Shown here: positions 26,203-34,091 of the stretch, piece by piece
Layout of the letters: each line of letters begins with the position of its first letter
Numbering within the stretch: the first letter of the stretch is position 1
Assembly: GCA_016720565.1 (NCBI GenBank)
Contig: JADKKJ010000001.1
Span: forward strand, 1,116,001-1,180,000
Direction of reading: 5' to 3'
Source: Chitinophagaceae bacterium
GTDB lineage: Bacteria; Bacteroidota; Bacteroidia; Chitinophagales; Chitinophagaceae
Length of the DNA: 64,000 nt
Notes under the pieces: model-generated
Told to the model about the DNA's origin: nothing
The model's database searches: none
Seen by the model: only the letters and a program-made list of their open reading frames with translations
Translations under genes and position numbers: made by a program

Positions 26203-26697
26203 ATGAAACCAGACCGAACTATCTTTCAGAAAAGTCATCTGTTTTTTGTTGCATTCTTTCTTTTAATGCTGGCAGGTTTCTGGCTTACCTATTTCACGAA
26301 AATACTGGACCAGGAAAATTATCGGATGCATTTACATGGCATAACCTTAATAGTATGGTGTACGCTATTTAAAAGCAAGCCAGCCATTCATGCACGATAT
26401 ATGATCTGTACCGTTTTCCCCATGTTCACAGCCATTTTCGACCGCATAATTGATTCCTATTTCCCTTCGCTTTTACCCTATTTTCCGGATATAGAGGGTC
26501 CGGTTGCCCAGGTTTTTGGGCTAACCTTAGGTGATAGTTGCCTGTTCGCTTTATGTATCTGGGACTGGCGTTCGCATAAACGTATTAATGTTTTTCCAAT
26601 AGCGTTGATCATACACCTTATCTATCACTTTTCAGTTCTTAACTTTTATAAGTTTGAGTTTTGGAGATCGTTTTGTAATTGGTTCTTTCATTTGTGA
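26203..26697 (+). CDS. Small multi-pass membrane protein, possibly internally deleted
   Basis: 164 residues with about four hydrophobic segments (13-29, 40-52, 100-120, 130-150). It resembles a Bacteroidota family of roughly 220-230-residue membrane proteins with an N-terminal HLHGITLIVWC segment, a middle, and a C-terminal part with HARYMICTVFPMF and IWDWRSHKRINVFPIAL. Here the two conserved halves are joined directly (IVWCTL-FKSKPAIHARYM), so a segment of some 60-70 residues appears to be missing in frame. That is from memory of the family and needs an alignment. It may be non-functional. Confidence 0.5.
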   Translation: MKPDRTIFQKSHLFFVAFFLLMLAGFWLTYFTKILDQENYRMHLHGITLIVWCTLFKSKPAIHARYMICTVFPMFTAIFDRIIDSYFPSLLPYFPDIEGPVAQVFGLTLGDSCLFALCIWDWRSHKRINVFPIALIIHLIYHFSVLNFYKFEFWRSFCNWFFHL

Positions 26698-26785
26698 AGA
26701 GATGGAGATCTATATAATGACAAATTCCATTTAGAGGAGATCCCCCGGGTTGTCCTGAGTTTCTAACTCCCTGCCAATTATCCTG

Positions 26786-27160
26786 CTATTTCTCTGCCCT
26801 TAGTTTCCAATAAAAATACCCTGCCAGCAAAACATCTATGGTGATACAAAAAAGGTCATAACCATGGGGCGCTACCTTGCTTATAAAAGGAAACAAAACA
26901 TCCCAAATTCCATGTAATGCCAGCCCAACAACAATAAGGATATAGTTTTTCCTGTATCCCCAATACGCCAAAAATAAAAAGAAGCCTGCTGCAGGTATAG
27001 TAAGGGCCAGTTCCCTGGGGTCAATTGAAAATCCTATATAGATAAATGGAATAACAGCCAGGCTTAGAGAAGCGATCAGCTTCAGATCCATTTTGCGGAA
27101 GATCTCAACAAAAGCGATAATGGCAGCGGTGGTTCCAAGACCAATCAAAAATCCTGTCAT
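26786..27160 (-). CDS. DUF6010-like small membrane protein
   Basis: 124 residues from ATG 27160; the longer frame from 27262 only overlaps the next gene and lacks homology-like sequence. Four or five hydrophobic helices span almost the whole length, with the conserved LALHGIWDVLFPF (a His followed by GxWD) near the end, as in the DUF6010 family. Function unknown. It lies 10 nt downstream of the oxidoreductase gene, probably in the same transcript. Confidence 0.6.
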   Translation of the reverse strand: MTGFLIGLGTTAAIIAFVEIFRKMDLKLIASLSLAVIPFIYIGFSIDPRELALTIPAAGFFLFLAYWGYRKNYILIVVGLALHGIWDVLFPFISKVAPHGYDLFCITIDVLLAGYFYWKLRAEK

Positions 27161-27170
27161 GGTTTTGCAT

Positions 27171-28124
27171 TTAAACAGTAATAGAGAGGTTTCCTTTTTT
27201 ATGTCCTGCTTCCGCATAAGCATGTGCTTCAGCGATCTGCTCCAAAGGATAGGTCCGGTCAATGACAGCCTTCAATTTACCTGCCTCTATAAGGCCTTTC
27301 AGGAAAATAATATCGGAAGCACTATGCTTGATCACTCCGACCAGCACCTTCCTGCTGCTGGTCATAGAGACCCAAAGACCCTGCAGCATTTCAGGCAATC
27401 CTGCTGCACTTAAGATCATGATCCCATTTTTAGTCAGTGATCTTAAACTTCGCGAAACGGAGATCGTTTTTACCGTGTCGAAGATCACATCATAGGTCTC
27501 GCCGTTTTTTGTAAAATCCTCCTTGGTATAGTCGATCACCTGCTCTGCCCCCAGGGATCCTACCAGCTCCAAATTTGCCGTACTGCAGACTCCCGTTACC
27601 ATAGCTCCAAATGATCTTGCCAGCTGAACCGCAGCAGTCCCTACAGCACCGGAAGCACCCACAACCAGCACTTTCTGCCCAGGCTTTATCTGGGCCTTTT
27701 TAAGGAAATGCAGGGCAGTCACCCCACCAAAAGGGATCACGGCTGCTTCATTATGGGAGATATTAGCAGGCTTCAATACTATAGAGGAAGTCTCAGAAAC
27801 ACATAAGAATTCCGCATAGGCCCCAAAATGCATATCCGTGTGGCCAAAGACCTGGTCGCCTGCTTTGAAATTCTTTACCTCCTCCCCTGCGCTTTCCACC
27901 TCACCAGAAAACACAGATCCAAGAATATTCAGTTTAGGTCTTTTCAAACCATAGATAAACCTGACAGCGAAGGGGTCGGCTTTTCGTAAGCGCCAGTCAC
28001 CTGAATTAACGGCTGTGGCTTTTATTCTTACCAGCAATTCATTATTCTTAGGTATTGGTTTCTCTACCTCCCTGATCTGGAGAACTTCGGGTGGTCCGTA
28101 TTGCGAATAGATGGCAGCTTTCAT
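27171..28124 (-). CDS. NAD(P)-dependent MDR alcohol dehydrogenase / quinone oxidoreductase
   Basis: 317 residues of the zinc-independent quinone-oxidoreductase branch of the medium-chain dehydrogenases: YGPPEVLQIREVEKP start, GroES-like domain with KATAVNSGDWRLRKADPF, and the Rossmann motif VVGASGAVGTAAVQLARSFGA (about 150-170). No structural zinc Cys cluster is present. Such enzymes reduce quinones or alpha,beta-unsaturated carbonyls with NADPH. The physiological substrate cannot be told. It is followed by the DUF6010-like gene. Confidence 0.88.
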   Translation of the reverse strand: MKAAIYSQYGPPEVLQIREVEKPIPKNNELLVRIKATAVNSGDWRLRKADPFAVRFIYGLKRPKLNILGSVFSGEVESAGEEVKNFKAGDQVFGHTDMHFGAYAEFLCVSETSSIVLKPANISHNEAAVIPFGGVTALHFLKKAQIKPGQKVLVVGASGAVGTAAVQLARSFGAMVTGVCSTANLELVGSLGAEQVIDYTKEDFTKNGETYDVIFDTVKTISVSRSLRSLTKNGIMILSAAGLPEMLQGLWVSMTSSRKVLVGVIKHSASDIIFLKGLIEAGKLKAVIDRTYPLEQIAEAHAYAEAGHKKGNLSITV

Positions 28125-28242
28125 TTTGTTTTATTTCCTAATTTTAAGATACAACAAGTTAATTCACTTTTATTTTATGGTGGCCAGGGCCAAATGCCAG
28201 AGGCAGCCGAAGTAACTTAATATCACAACCGTTTTGAAAAAT

Positions 28243-28758
28243 ATGAAAATCTATATATCTATATTTTTAATCCTGTTAAACGAATTTTGTTGTTCACAAG
28301 ACCTATCTTTTTATCGGGATACCGCAAACAAGTTTTCAATAGGCATTCCAAATGGTTGGACACAACAAATTATCAATGAACCAACCAGTACGATTAAATT
28401 GAATGTATTCCGTCCCAGAATGGATGAAACAGATAATCCAAGAGAGGTCTACAAGGTGGATCTACTCTCCATTCCTAATTCAAACCTTGATCTGGCTTAC
28501 AGAGAAATACTTAAAAATAGTAGCCTTTGGGATAAATTTAAGTTGCTAGCTGAAGGAGACACGATAATTAATAACAGGAAATACAAATGGTTTAAGGAGG
28601 AACACGAAAACATGCTATCCAAAGAAACGATGACGGCTTATGTTTACCTGGGGTATAAAGCTCCCATGGTCTATATGGTGACATTTGTAACGACTGCAGC
28701 TTTATTTGATCAATATGAGTCTTTATTCAGAAAAATAAGTTCCAGCTTTCGGCTCTGA
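28243..28758 (+). CDS. Secreted hypothetical protein, PsbP/DUF1795-like
   Basis: 171 residues from ATG 28243; an in-frame TTG three codons earlier is less likely. It has a signal peptide (about 1-19). The mature part starts FYRDTANKFSIGIPNGWTQ, followed by alternating strands and a final FDQYESLFRKISSSFRL. This is the layout of PsbP/DcrB-like small secreted proteins in which the phrase F-S-I-x-x-P-x-x-W is typical. Role unknown. Its base composition is lower in GC than the flanking housekeeping genes. Confidence 0.6.
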   Translation: MKIYISIFLILLNEFCCSQDLSFYRDTANKFSIGIPNGWTQQIINEPTSTIKLNVFRPRMDETDNPREVYKVDLLSIPNSNLDLAYREILKNSSLWDKFKLLAEGDTIINNRKYKWFKEEHENMLSKETMTAYVYLGYKAPMVYMVTFVTTAALFDQYESLFRKISSSFRL

Positions 28759-28840
28759 AATGCACTTAAAACTGGTTTGGCAAGTCCCAAACCCGAAAAG
28801 CGCTGTGCATCGGAAGCAATTTTAAACAAACAAACTATTC

Positions 28841-30086
28841 ATGATAAATAATATCAGGCTGCTATTTATAATAGCTCTTACAGGATGGCATCTTTCTGCC
28901 GCAGGACAACCTCTACATTATACCATGGCAGAATCGGTCGCTATTCACGATAGCATCAACCACAGCCGGTGGGATATTGGCGGATCCTTATCTAAATATA
29001 GTTTCAGATACATGTCTGAATTTTTCCCAACCGCCGTAATTCATAGATCAAACAGCCCCTATCCTTTTGGTTTTGATCCTAAAAAATCGATCGAAAATAT
29101 TATTATCAAATCAAAATCAGATACCATCTCCCTGGAAGGATACATGAGAAAATTACACATAGGCAGTTTCATCGTGGTTCATAAAGGCACTATTGTTTAT
29201 GAGAAATATTTCTCCTCGCTTCCCGAGGACCAGCAATCACTTCAATCTGTAACCAAAGTAATTACATCTACTTTAGTTACCCGCCTGATCAATGAAAAGA
29301 AAATAGACAGGGATCAATCCATTGAAAAATATATTCCGGAGCTCAAGGGTACTGACTGGCAGGGAATTTCTGTAAAAGATATTTTAAATATGCGTTCGGG
29401 TATGGACAGTGCCTCTATTGATTTTGAATCGGGCCCATTCACCAATCCAAAACATAAAAACTACCAACTCGAATCGGCACTGGGCCTCCTACCTAAGGCG
29501 GACAATACACCTGAGTCGGTCTATCAATTTATTGCAGGGCTAAAAAAAGGAAAGAGCGCCGGGTTTAAAAGCCGAGTATAGCAATATCAATACGTTTGTC
29601 CTTGGTTGGCTGGTTGAGAAAGTAACCGGAAAGAAATATGCCGACCTGGTAACAGAGTTGATTTGGAAACCCATGGGCGCCTCATCAGATGCTTATATGT
29701 GTCTTTCGGAAAAAGGAATTCCCTGGCCTCATGGAGGTCTTTCTGCCACCTTAAGGGACCTGGCCCGTTTCGGCATGTTATACACCAGGAGTGAGATTCT
29801 CGCTCAAAAACAAAGCATCATCAGTTTTGCACAGCTCAAAGAGATCTTTGATGCCCCGGCCATAGATAACCCCATTGCTCCGTTTAAATGGGGCTACCAA
29901 TGGGACCTGGCTAGTGATGGGATCATGGTAAAAGGTGGGTTTGGTGGACAGATCTTATTAATTAACCCGGAAAAAGAGATAGTTATTGCCTATTTCAATT
30001 ATGTTGATAAGGACTGGGGAATGAACCTGGTCTCTGATAATGCGATCAGCGAAATAATAAAAGCAATAGATATAAAAGAAAAATAA
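28841..30086 (+). pseudogene. Serine hydrolase (class C beta-lactamase family), one frameshift
   Basis: Two frames join into one protein of about 415 residues. 28841-29581 carries a signal peptide and the SxxK nucleophile motif (SVTK in LQSVTKVITS); the second frame, entered near 29568, continues EYSNINTFVLGWLVEKVTGKKYADL, contains the YxN motif (YSN) right at the junction, and runs to 30086 with VKGGFGGQILLINPEKEIVIAYF. A single extra T in GGGTTTAAAA explains the break. If real, the truncated product loses the Tyr-Asn motif and would be inactive. Intact relatives are periplasmic esterases or peptidases. Confidence 0.8.
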
Positions 30087-30100
30087 GACTGGTCCATTTT

Positions 30101-30451
30101 ATGCCTGCCCCCACTAAACGAAATATCGTCGAAGGCATTGAACATATGGGTTCTTTTTACAGGGCCATGCCTGCCATTGCCAATTTCCTTGAAGCAGACT
30201 ATCATGAAAATGAACTGGAAAAAGCCTACCAGGATTTTTGCAATATCGAACAACCGGAAGAACCCCTGCCTGATGATCATAGCGGATATGGTGTTTGGTG
30301 GACCAACTGGACCCTGAAGGGAAAGCAACTGAATTTCACCATCTGTTTTGAAAAATATGAAATGCTGTTTGGCTGGGCTATCCGCTGCCCGGATGAGGAA
30401 ACTTATTTGAAAGTAAAGGAGTTCATGGGAACAGTTTTGAGAGTTGATTGA
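30101..30451 (+). CDS. Hypothetical protein, 116 residues
   Basis: Not recognised. A soluble acidic protein with no signal peptide, rich in Trp/Tyr/Phe in the centre (GYGVWWTNWTLKGKQLNFTICFEKYEMLFGWAIRCP), suggesting a small alpha+beta fold. It lies 14 nt after the serine hydrolase stop on the same strand and may be co-transcribed. It is the last gene before a distinctly AT-rich block. Coding potential looks real by length and codon use, but no function can be offered. Confidence 0.55.
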   Translation: MPAPTKRNIVEGIEHMGSFYRAMPAIANFLEADYHENELEKAYQDFCNIEQPEEPLPDDHSGYGVWWTNWTLKGKQLNFTICFEKYEMLFGWAIRCPDEETYLKVKEFMGTVLRVD

Positions 30452-30608
30452 TAACACGCAAAAAGGCAAAATTTCATTTTTCTTATTTACCCTAATACAA
30501 TGAATAACAAAACGATACGAAACATCCCATAAAACCCATTTTTATTTTTTATTATAATAAAATAAAAAGAATAAATTAGATTACTAACCTCAGCCACAAA
30601 CTGCCAAT

Positions 30609-31658
30609 ATGATTTTTCATTTAACAAAATTATCGTTTTTAGTTTTCTTTTTGACGTATCACAAAGCATACTGCCAAAACTGGACAGACAACAAGATTAT
30701 ATACGTTGATAATACAACCATTGAGTCAGCAGATCCTTTAACCGTAATAATTGAATTCAAGTACGCCAAATGTCTTGAAATAAATCTTGGGAAAAAAGAA
30801 ACAATTAGTACCGGCAAATCATATTATCGGCTTGTTTCAAACTTATCAAAAACGGGGTGTAAGATTTCAGCCAAGTTTGATTATCTAAATTGTTCGGGCA
30901 AAACAGAAACCAGCAAAATCTTTCTTTCTCTCGATGCTAAGGAAACTTTAGAATCCGCCAATAATAATTTTGAAGGCTACCTTGTAAATAAAATATATGA
31001 TATTGTTGTCACAGATTGTAATGAGTCTCAGCCACCCGCTACCGAAAAAGATAACTCTCAAAATAAGAGCATAAATTATCTCGAACCCCGAGACCCTAAT
31101 AATCTAAAATCTGATGAATTTTATTTTTTTGGCCAAATCAATGTCCCAACAAATAAAGGCGTGCTTCAAATATTTACAGTTCCTATTTATCACGGGGGAA
31201 ATACAATGGATGAATTAAAGTCGGATGAATTAAGGTCCAGAATCCTATCCTTCAATTCAGAAAGTCTTAATGAAATTATAAAGGATGAGGCAAAACGAAT
31301 GCTCGATATTGAATTAAAACCTCAAGGCAAGATTGTTAGTGAAATTGAAATAAAAAAGAGAACAGAGGAAATAAAAAATTTGATTATTAATAATCCAGAT
31401 GAATATGTAACAGCGTGGATAAAGACCCCTAATCATGATTATATAGCCAAATCCCTCAAACAATCCCAAAATCAAATTGACGAAATTATTTCAGTAATGC
31501 AAAACACTGTAAATAATATGCAAAATAAAAGTAGTCCAGAAAATAGTTCAATAGGGGATTTTGATAAACAATATAATTATCGATACAAAATATTAGGAAA
31601 GCCAAAATTTACAAAACGTAATCGGAGTGGAACATATGATGACGGAAGACGCGGTTAA
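30609..31658 (+). CDS. Secreted hypothetical protein of the AT-rich three-gene block
   Basis: 349 residues with an N-terminal hydrophobic signal ending near YC-QNW (about 22). A beta-rich N-terminal half contains four Cys that could form disulfides (KCLEI, GCKIS, NCSGK, DCNES). The C-terminal half is helical and highly charged (KRMLDIELKPQGKIVSEIEIKKRTEEIKNL) with a Gln/Asn-rich tail and a basic end (KFTKRNRSGTYDDGRRG). No recognised domain. 11 nt separate it from the next gene. Base composition is markedly AT-rich compared with the flanks, suggesting horizontal origin. Confidence 0.6.
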   Translation: MIFHLTKLSFLVFFLTYHKAYCQNWTDNKIIYVDNTTIESADPLTVIIEFKYAKCLEINLGKKETISTGKSYYRLVSNLSKTGCKISAKFDYLNCSGKTETSKIFLSLDAKETLESANNNFEGYLVNKIYDIVVTDCNESQPPATEKDNSQNKSINYLEPRDPNNLKSDEFYFFGQINVPTNKGVLQIFTVPIYHGGNTMDELKSDELRSRILSFNSESLNEIIKDEAKRMLDIELKPQGKIVSEIEIKKRTEEIKNLIINNPDEYVTAWIKTPNHDYIAKSLKQSQNQIDEIISVMQNTVNNMQNKSSPENSSIGDFDKQYNYRYKILGKPKFTKRNRSGTYDDGRRG

Positions 31659-31669
31659 TAGCCTTTAAT

Positions 31670-32875
31670 ATGAAAAAAACATTTTTTTTAGCTGCACTAG
31701 TTCAAATTTTATCAATTCAGGTAAATTCAGTCAATGCTCAACCTGCACAGGTGGATGCCTACAAAGCTGCTGCAAATGCGTATAGAAATGCTGCTGCCCA
31801 AACTAAGTGCCCAGAGAGAAAACAATGGTTGGTGCAACAAGCTGATTGGAATGACTGTATGGTTTCCAGATTAGGGGGGTCTAAAACGCTATGCAGAGAA
31901 ATTACCAGTTCAATGCCCCCTTGCAATGCGGATGCCGGAGGGAATTCTACCACAACTGGCAATAATGGGACTACCACTGGCAATTCCACCAATGTAAACT
32001 CCTCCAATCTTTTAGAAGGAGCCAATGCGAGCCTTGCCTTTTCTTCCGCATACCAGGCTGCAATTAACAGTGGAAAAAAAGAAAGTGGAGCTATGCTCAA
32101 TGCCACTTTAGAGGCGGCAACAAAATTGTCTAATCCTGGCTCAGCCAAAGCGGTCATTGGAGTAGGAGGTTTATTGTCACTCATCAGTTTTTTAGGGGAA
32201 AAAAAAGAAGAAAAAATAAAAGCTCAAAAAGAAGCAAAGGAAGCGGCCATTCAATTATTTAGTGAAAACAATAAAGTGCTTGCAGCCTGGGAACAAACTG
32301 ATTTTTCCCATAAAACAGGAACAATCAATGTAAGCCGCAATAAAAAAGGTTATGTTAAAGGTCTGGAATTTACTGAGGGGGTAAAGAAATTTTATGATTA
32401 TGTAGTCGTAGAAAACTCTGCCGATTCTATCCGTTTAGTAATGGTTGAGCAATTTGCTATGGGTAAAAACCAAAATAATTTAATTGATGTAATTCACGAA
32501 TATCGCTTTTCCATCAGGGATATAACCTATTGCGCCTATTATGAACAGAGGGAAGAATTTGCCAATTTAAGTGACGAAACCTATATATCCTATATAAATC
32601 CAATAAATTTAAAAGCTGTGGCTAATATTATTGCTGAGGGTGATATTGGTACATCTTCTACCTCTTTGCCAACTGGCATTTATAGATTGCAAATTAATTT
32701 GAATGCATATCGATATAGAGAATTAGAGTGCCTACCTACTCAGTTGAGAGAATCTTTTTTGCAGTTTTTTGAATTGCCTTTCATTAAGAGTACTGCCGAA
32801 AATTTATTCTTTCCTTTTGGCGCAATGGAGGATGGAAAAGACATTTATAACATCATCAAAGTTTTTACTTACTAA
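31670..32875 (+). CDS. Secreted hypothetical protein with Ala-rich and Thr/Asn/Gly-rich segments
   Basis: 401 residues with a signal peptide (cleavage near NAQ, about 24). A short Cys-containing Ala-rich helical region (AYKAAANAYRNAAAQTKCPERKQW, then DCMVSRLGGSKTLC) is followed by a low-complexity linker (GGNSTTTGNNGTTTGNST, about 96-114), a hydrophobic glycine-rich helix (about 160-178, GVGGLLSLISFLG), a Lys/Glu-rich stretch, and a C-terminal beta-rich domain (about 215-401). I do not recognise it. It sits between two other secreted or outer-membrane proteins in a likely three-gene operon. Confidence 0.6.
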   Translation: MKKTFFLAALVQILSIQVNSVNAQPAQVDAYKAAANAYRNAAAQTKCPERKQWLVQQADWNDCMVSRLGGSKTLCREITSSMPPCNADAGGNSTTTGNNGTTTGNSTNVNSSNLLEGANASLAFSSAYQAAINSGKKESGAMLNATLEAATKLSNPGSAKAVIGVGGLLSLISFLGEKKEEKIKAQKEAKEAAIQLFSENNKVLAAWEQTDFSHKTGTINVSRNKKGYVKGLEFTEGVKKFYDYVVVENSADSIRLVMVEQFAMGKNQNNLIDVIHEYRFSIRDITYCAYYEQREEFANLSDETYISYINPINLKAVANIIAEGDIGTSSTSLPTGIYRLQINLNAYRYRELECLPTQLRESFLQFFELPFIKSTAENLFFPFGAMEDGKDIYNIIKVFTY

Positions 32876-32897
32876 ATTTATAAATTAAACAAATCAT

Positions 32898-33596
32898 ATG
32901 AAATGGTATTTTATCCTTTTTAGCTGTTGGAGCATGCTATCTTCCAACCTTCTTTTTTCTCAGGAAAAAGTCAAGTTAAAAGTTGCAAGTAGCAGATTTC
33001 GCTTAGGAATAGAAGGAAATTATTTACAAAACACGACAGATGCTTACCCATCTATGTATACTAAGGAAGAAAACAATTCAAATTCTGGTTATTACGGCGC
33101 GTTAAATTTTGAATTTTTCATAAGTAAAGGAAGTAGAAATGCCAGCTTTTACACACAGTTGGGATACTTAAAAAACCAATATGTGTTTTACAATGGATTT
33201 GGTCTTTCAGCCGAAAAATTTGATATAGAAATAACCTCCATTGCACTGCCAATTGAGTTGAGGTATAGATTATTTTCGGTCGATAAGAAACGAAGTGCCT
33301 GGCTATTTGGAGATGTTGGGTTTATGAATCTCTATACCTTAAATTCAAAACGCATGTCAAGTTCTGGTACAACAACAGATTTTAAATCAAATACAAATTC
33401 GTATAATGGAATGATCTATTTTGGCGGTGGCATTGAATTTAATAAAATTGTAGGGATAAAGGTATCCTACATGAATAGTTCTGGTGGAACTGAAGTTTTC
33501 AATAAAGGATTTAGAACGCCTACATCAGGCGGGAATCCAGATGAAATAGTAATGAAAAGTCTTTTACTTGGATTATATATTAACTTTATTAAGTAA
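32898..33596 (+). CDS. Outer-membrane beta-barrel protein (PorT-like)
   Basis: 232 residues with a signal peptide (about 1-22) and then alternating amphipathic strands with turn-forming NSNSGYYG, NSYNGMIYFGGGIEF and IGLYINF-type ends: GALNFEFFI, ASFYTQLGYLKNQY, ALPIELRYRLF, SAWLFGDVGFMN, MIYFGGGIEFNKIVGIKVSY, MKSLLLGLYINFIK. About eight strands, as in the PorT/outer-membrane barrel families of Bacteroidota. It is 22 nt after the previous gene and shares its low GC, so the three genes are likely to act together at the outer membrane. Confidence 0.72.
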   Translation: MKWYFILFSCWSMLSSNLLFSQEKVKLKVASSRFRLGIEGNYLQNTTDAYPSMYTKEENNSNSGYYGALNFEFFISKGSRNASFYTQLGYLKNQYVFYNGFGLSAEKFDIEITSIALPIELRYRLFSVDKKRSAWLFGDVGFMNLYTLNSKRMSSSGTTTDFKSNTNSYNGMIYFGGGIEFNKIVGIKVSYMNSSGGTEVFNKGFRTPTSGGNPDEIVMKSLLLGLYINFIK

Positions 33597-33869
33597 ACGG
33601 ACTAATCTACAGTCAAATATTTATAAATACTGAGTTGACTTAAGTTGTCTAAAGCAGATGAATAGACGCTCAATTCCAATGTATTATTCAATCACAGGTA
33701 TTTCAGGTTATGCAGCCAAAAATTAGCTCTGTAAAAATACCGCAGAATGACCGCGGCATTCCTGAGATTCGCAATTTAAAGCGATATTCTTCCTGATGAA
33801 TTTCCACTCGGCAGTAAGACTACCAGGAGCATATTTTCAGTAAATTAGGCTTTCAATTCCATTAACCAT

Positions 33870-34058
33870 ATGCACAACTCCAACCCAGCCAAACTCAAAG
33901 ACGGAGATCGCTGCCTGGTGACCGGCGGAACCCATAAAGGAAAGTCAGGTATTGTCAGGGATATTAAGCTCAGCAAGACCGGACATATCACGATCACCGT
34001 TGTGCAGGACAATGGCGTTCGTTTTAAGACCCTGGGGAAAAATGTGGAGGTTCTTTAG
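33870..34058 (+). CDS. KOW-domain mini-protein
   Basis: 62 residues, almost entirely one KOW motif: LKDGDRCLVTGGTHKGKSGIVRDIKLSKTGHITITVVQDNGVRFKTL. This resembles the N-terminal part of ribosomal protein L24/L26 and eukaryotic-type KOW units, which bind RNA or the ribosome. The true L24 is longer and sits in the S10-spc operon, so this is a stand-alone paralogue. It is 33 nt upstream of the WD40-caspase gene, on the same strand; a shared transcript is possible but the functional link is unknown. Confidence 0.7.
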   Translation: MHNSNPAKLKDGDRCLVTGGTHKGKSGIVRDIKLSKTGHITITVVQDNGVRFKTLGKNVEVL

Positions 34059-34091
34059 AACAAGGTTCCCATTGATTCTGTAATTTAAGGA

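Noticed and set aside
21267..26762. Shared 14-mer GTTGTCCTGAGTTT at 21267 and 26749 as a possible attachment or integron site
   Set aside because: A 14-base match between two places in 64 kb is expected by chance, and no flanking similarity or integrase is present.
20090..30480. Integron-like cassette array of small genes
   Set aside because: The intergenic segments (for example 21178-21240 and 28759-28840) share only short GGTTTTGG-like words; no attC-type paired repeats or tyrosine integrase are seen.
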